From contig NZ_SOAY01000011.1 in NCBI RefSeq assembly GCF_004364165.1, positions 310,001-374,000 of the forward strand: DNA of 64,000 bases, written 5' to 3'. The notes below the pieces were generated by a model. It searched no databases. It saw nothing but the letters and a program-made list of their open reading frames with translations, and was not told where the DNA came from. The stretch is from Maribacter spongiicola. GTDB lineage: Bacteria > Bacteroidota > Bacteroidia > Flavobacteriales > Flavobacteriaceae. The translations under genes were made by a program, and so were the position numbers. Each line of letters begins with the position of its first letter. The first letter of the stretch is position 1. This document shows, piece by piece, positions 61,429 to 64,000 of this stretch.

Positions 61429-62184
61429 ATGGAAGAATGGTATGCCTATCCTTTATTGATTCTTGTTGGTTTTGTTGTTGGTTTTATCAATACAATTGCT
61501 GGCGGTGGCTCTCTACTTTCGTTACCAATCTTAATCTTTTTGGGGTTACCTTCTACATTAGCAAACGGTACAAATAGGGTAGCGGTAATTTTTCAAACTG
61601 CTGTAGCTACTGCAGGATTCAAAAGTAAAGGGGTCTCTACATTTCCATTTAATATGTACTTAGGATGCGCTGCATTTTTCGGTTCTATTATCGGAGCTCG
61701 TTTGGCGGTTGATATTAGTGCGGCACTGTTTAACAGAATTCTTGCTATTGTAATGATTTGCGTAGTTCTGATAGTAGCATTCGGACCAAAAATTGGAATG
61801 AAAGAAATTCAAGAACGACTTAATGGTAAATACTTGTGGCTCGGGATTATTGCTTTTTTCTTTTTCGGGATTTATGGCGGATTCATTAATGCGGGACTTG
61901 GTTTTATTATCATACTATTTCTACATTATGTAAATAGAATGACCTTGGTGCGTTCTAATGCGACGAAAGTTGCTGTTGTATTTATGTATATGGTTTCGGC
62001 ACTGGTTGTATTTGCTTGGAATGATCAAGTGAATTGGAAAATTGGTTTAATACTGGCAATTGGTAATGGCAGTGGTGCTTGGGTAGCTAGTAGGGTGTCT
62101 GTAAATATGGGTGATGGCTTCGTGAAAAAGTTCTTGATATTTATGGTATCGATACTAGCAGTAAAACTTTGGTTTTACCAATAA
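61429..62184 (+). CDS. TauE/SafE family sulfite/organosulfonate exporter-like permease
   Basis: A 251-residue membrane protein with about seven helices. The family motif VVGFINTIAGGGSLLSLP appears near the N-terminus and a second Gly-rich repeat GIYGGFINAGLGFIII in the middle. The start at ATG 61429 is preferred over an upstream TTG at 61393, as it begins right before the first helix. It moves sulfite, sulfonates or related anions. The window also holds a candidate cysteate/sulfonolipid locus, but a link is not shown. Confidence 0.9.
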   Translation: MEEWYAYPLLILVGFVVGFINTIAGGGSLLSLPILIFLGLPSTLANGTNRVAVIFQTAVATAGFKSKGVSTFPFNMYLGCAAFFGSIIGARLAVDISAALFNRILAIVMICVVLIVAFGPKIGMKEIQERLNGKYLWLGIIAFFFFGIYGGFINAGLGFIIILFLHYVNRMTLVRSNATKVAVVFMYMVSALVVFAWNDQVNWKIGLILAIGNGSGAWVASRVSVNMGDGFVKKFLIFMVSILAVKLWFYQ

Positions 62185-62222
62185 TTTAAACAAGATTTGT
62201 AGTATAATATAAAATAGATAGC

Positions 62223-63416
62223 ATGCCAGGTTTTGAGTTGTTTGGAGAGAGTGAGAAAAGTCAAGTTCAAGATGTTCTAGATTCTGGGGTATTAATGCGT
62301 TACGGCTTTGACGGAATGCGAAATAACCATTGGAAGGCATTAGAACTTGAGGAGGCTTTATCTAAGCGCATGGAATCTAAGTATTCACAATTGGTAAGTA
62401 GTGGTACTGCAGCGTTAACAGTTGCGCTTGCAAGTGCAGGTGTTGGGGCTGGTGACGAAGTCATAATGCCAACTTTTACATTTGTAGCTAGTTTTGAATC
62501 TATTTTGGCTATTGGTGCAATTCCTATCTTGGTAGATGTAGATGATACGCTGACTTTAGATCCGGCGGCTGTAGAAAGCGCTATTACCGATAGGACCAAA
62601 GTAGTCATGCCGGTTCATATGTGCGGTTCTATGGCAGATTTGGGTGCATTGAAGGCTATTTGTGATAAACATCATTTATTGCTGTTAGAAGATGCCTGTC
62701 AGGCAATTGGTGGTAGTTATGACGGTAAGCCTTTGGGTAGTTATGGAGATTTAGGTTGTTTTTCTTTTGATTACGTGAAAACGATAACTTGTGGAGAAGG
62801 CGGAGCAATTATAACCAACAACGAACAATATAAAACGAATGCAGATCATTACTCCGATCACGGTCATGATCATGTGGGTAACAATCGCGGAACGGAGACA
62901 CATCCGTTTTTAGGATATAATTATAGAATTTCAGAATTGCATGCAGCTGTAGGTTGTGCGCAAATTGAGCGACTAGATAATTTCCTGTCTATTCAAAAGA
63001 AAAATTACACCGTTTTAAGAGATTCATTATCCCCGCTTTCTAATATCACGTTTAGAAAAGTGCCAGAAGGGGGAGTGGAGAATTATTCGTTTATCTCTTT
63101 CTTTCTGCCAACTACAGAAATAGCAAAAAAGGCACATGCAGCTTTAAGTGAAGCTGGTGTAGATGCTTGTTTTTATTGGTTTGATAATAACTGGCATTAC
63201 TACAAAAAGTGGGAGCATTTAACCCATAAAAGATCTTTAGGTAAGTTGCCGCAAGAGATTGTGAATCAGTTACCTGACTATTCGAAATCGGATTTTTCAA
63301 AATCTGATGCGTGGATAGGAAGAACCATCTCGTGTCTGGTTAAGCTAAGCTGGACAGATGAAGAGGTTGTTGAACGTGCAGCAAAAATGAAAGATGTATT
63401 AGAAAAGTTTATTTAA
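62223..63416 (+). CDS. DegT/DnrJ/EryC1/StrS family aminotransferase
   Basis: A 397-residue PLP enzyme that transaminates a keto-sugar, usually nucleotide-linked. The PLP lysine is in FDYVKTITCGEGGAII near residue 188, with LLEDACQAIGGSYDGKPLG upstream and GYNYRISELHAAVG later. The usual position for FSFxxxKxxxxGEGG is intact. Such enzymes make amino sugars for surface glycans. Flanking genes (TauE, RibB) do not show a sugar cluster, so the substrate is open. Confidence 0.9.
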   Translation: MPGFELFGESEKSQVQDVLDSGVLMRYGFDGMRNNHWKALELEEALSKRMESKYSQLVSSGTAALTVALASAGVGAGDEVIMPTFTFVASFESILAIGAIPILVDVDDTLTLDPAAVESAITDRTKVVMPVHMCGSMADLGALKAICDKHHLLLLEDACQAIGGSYDGKPLGSYGDLGCFSFDYVKTITCGEGGAIITNNEQYKTNADHYSDHGHDHVGNNRGTETHPFLGYNYRISELHAAVGCAQIERLDNFLSIQKKNYTVLRDSLSPLSNITFRKVPEGGVENYSFISFFLPTTEIAKKAHAALSEAGVDACFYWFDNNWHYYKKWEHLTHKRSLGKLPQEIVNQLPDYSKSDFSKSDAWIGRTISCLVKLSWTDEEVVERAAKMKDVLEKFI

Positions 63417-63420
63417 AACT

Positions 63421-64000
63421 TTAATACTTCACGTATTCTAAAATTTCTAAACCATAACCAATAATACCTACGCGCTTTGATTGGGTGCTATTGGTCATCA
63501 ATTTCATTTTGTGAATCCCTAAATCATGTAGTATCTGAGCTCCGATTCCGAAGTCACGATTATCCATTTCTATTTTAGGTGCTTTGTGAACGCCTTGTTT
63601 TTGCAATTCTTTCAATTCTTTTAACCTAGAAAGTAAATTAAGAGATTCTGAATCTTGATTGATGAAAACAATTGCTCCTTTACCTTCTTCATTGATTTTA
63701 TTGAACATATCCTCTAGCTTTTCGTCTGGGTTATGTGTCAACGTTCCTAAAATATCATTGTTGATAAGGGTAGAGTTGATTCTGGTTAAGATTTTTTCAT
63801 CCGAAGACCAAGAACCTTTAGTTAATGCAATATGAATATGATTATTTGTAGTTTGCTTATAAGCTCGTAATCTAAATTCGCCAAAACGAGTGGTAATATC
63901 AAAATCAACTTCTTTGTCGATTAAGCTGTCATGCTCCATTCTATAGGCAACAAGATCTTCGATAGAAACAATTTTAAGATTGAACTTTTTCGCAACATCT
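63421..64000 (-). CDS. ribB: RibB fused to a degenerate RibA-like domain (5' end outside window)
   Basis: The gene starts beyond 64000. The reading frame continues upstream of the ATG at 63939 (KKFNLKIVSIEDLVAYRMEH), which is the end of a DHBP synthase (RibB) domain. Then comes a domain like GTP cyclohydrolase II. In active GCH II three cysteines bind zinc (LRCDCG-type segment), but here the same place reads ILGTLTHNPDEKLED and the whole visible part has no cysteine. So only 3,4-dihydroxybutanone 4-phosphate synthesis is likely. It resembles the RibBX hybrids known from Shewanella. A separate ribA would be expected elsewhere. Confidence 0.87.
   Translation of the reverse strand, partial: DVAKKFNLKIVSIEDLVAYRMEHDSLIDKEVDFDITTRFGEFRLRAYKQTTNNHIHIALTKGSWSSDEKILTRINSTLINNDILGTLTHNPDEKLEDMFNKINEEGKGAIVFINQDSESLNLLSRLKELKELQKQGVHKAPKIEMDNRDFGIGAQILHDLGIHKMKLMTNSTQSKRVGIIGYGLEILEYVKY

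Noticed and set aside
1..64000. CRISPR arrays, prophage, insertion sequences or restriction systems
   Set aside because: No regularly spaced direct repeats, integrase, transposase, capsid, Cas or methyltransferase-like genes were seen in any frame.

Overview
The window is chromosomal DNA from a marine-type member of the Flavobacteriaceae (Bacteroidota), close to Maribacter, Zobellia or Cellulophaga as far as can be judged without a search. Supporting signs are the AT-rich, gene-dense layout; promoters with the Bacteroidota -7 element TAnnTTTG; weak or absent Shine-Dalgarno sequences; and typical flavobacterial families (DUF4834, YfhO, BatA-type VWA proteins, OmpA with a Cys-rich N-terminus, DUF5694, PepSY-reductase). 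There is no sign of a prophage, insertion sequence, CRISPR array, conjugative element or rRNA operon. One tRNA (Ser, anticodon UGA) and one probable structured ncRNA are present.

Layout. 1-4.6 kb: end of a zinc metalloprotease, threonine aldolase, a YegP-like protein, an OmpA protein, a periplasmic thioredoxin and YbaB. 4.6-10.4 kb: oligopeptidase B, then a cysteine-synthase-like enzyme, an alpha-oxoamine synthase and a GNAT-like protein that together look like a sulfonolipid (capnine) locus. 10.5-17.1 kb: an outer-membrane protein, then an operon DUF4834-YfhO-glycosyltransferase-flippase for cell-surface glycan work. 17-23.4 kb: AI-2E-type permease, RluA-type pseudouridine synthase, a secreted Arg/Ser-rich protein and UvrA. 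23.5-25.6 kb: a tandem duplication of an ECF sigma factor, each copy followed by a gene for a previously unannotated 47-residue protein. 25.6-35 kb: DNA repair and redox genes (Nth, Bcp), a large conserved unknown, an MBL hydrolase, and a four-gene minus-strand operon (BatA/VWA, degenerate dihydroorotase, small membrane protein, esterase), then a GT2 glycosyltransferase and tRNA-Ser. 35.7-39.7 kb: photolyase/cryptochrome facing a glutathione peroxidase, GTP cyclohydrolase I and PTPS, a likely light/oxidative-stress cluster. 40-50 kb: adenosine deaminase, a DUF3037/HipA-like kinase pair, lipoproteins, DUF5694, a kinase-aminotransferase fusion, and a structured RNA. 50-55.2 kb: ankyrin protein, DUF2271 protein and PepSY-flavodoxin-reductase, flanked by an intergenic repeat family. 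55.2-64 kb: Fur regulator with a Zn/Cd-type P-ATPase, an AstE-like hydrolase, a DUF255 lipoprotein, TauE/SafE permease, DegT aminotransferase and the end of a RibB fused to a degenerate RibA-like domain.

Most notable: (i) the duplicated sigma factor plus 47-aa protein module; (ii) the probable capnine locus with an unassigned N-acyltransferase candidate; (iii) the DUF3037/HipA-like pair; (iv) the 6S-like RNA; (v) a 46-bp perfect palindrome and shared TTAAACA/TGTTTAA dyads in the photolyase-pterin region; and (vi) several housekeeping enzymes lacking canonical metal or cluster ligands (dihydroorotase, endonuclease III, RibA domain). All functional calls rest on motif reading from memory; no database search was run.
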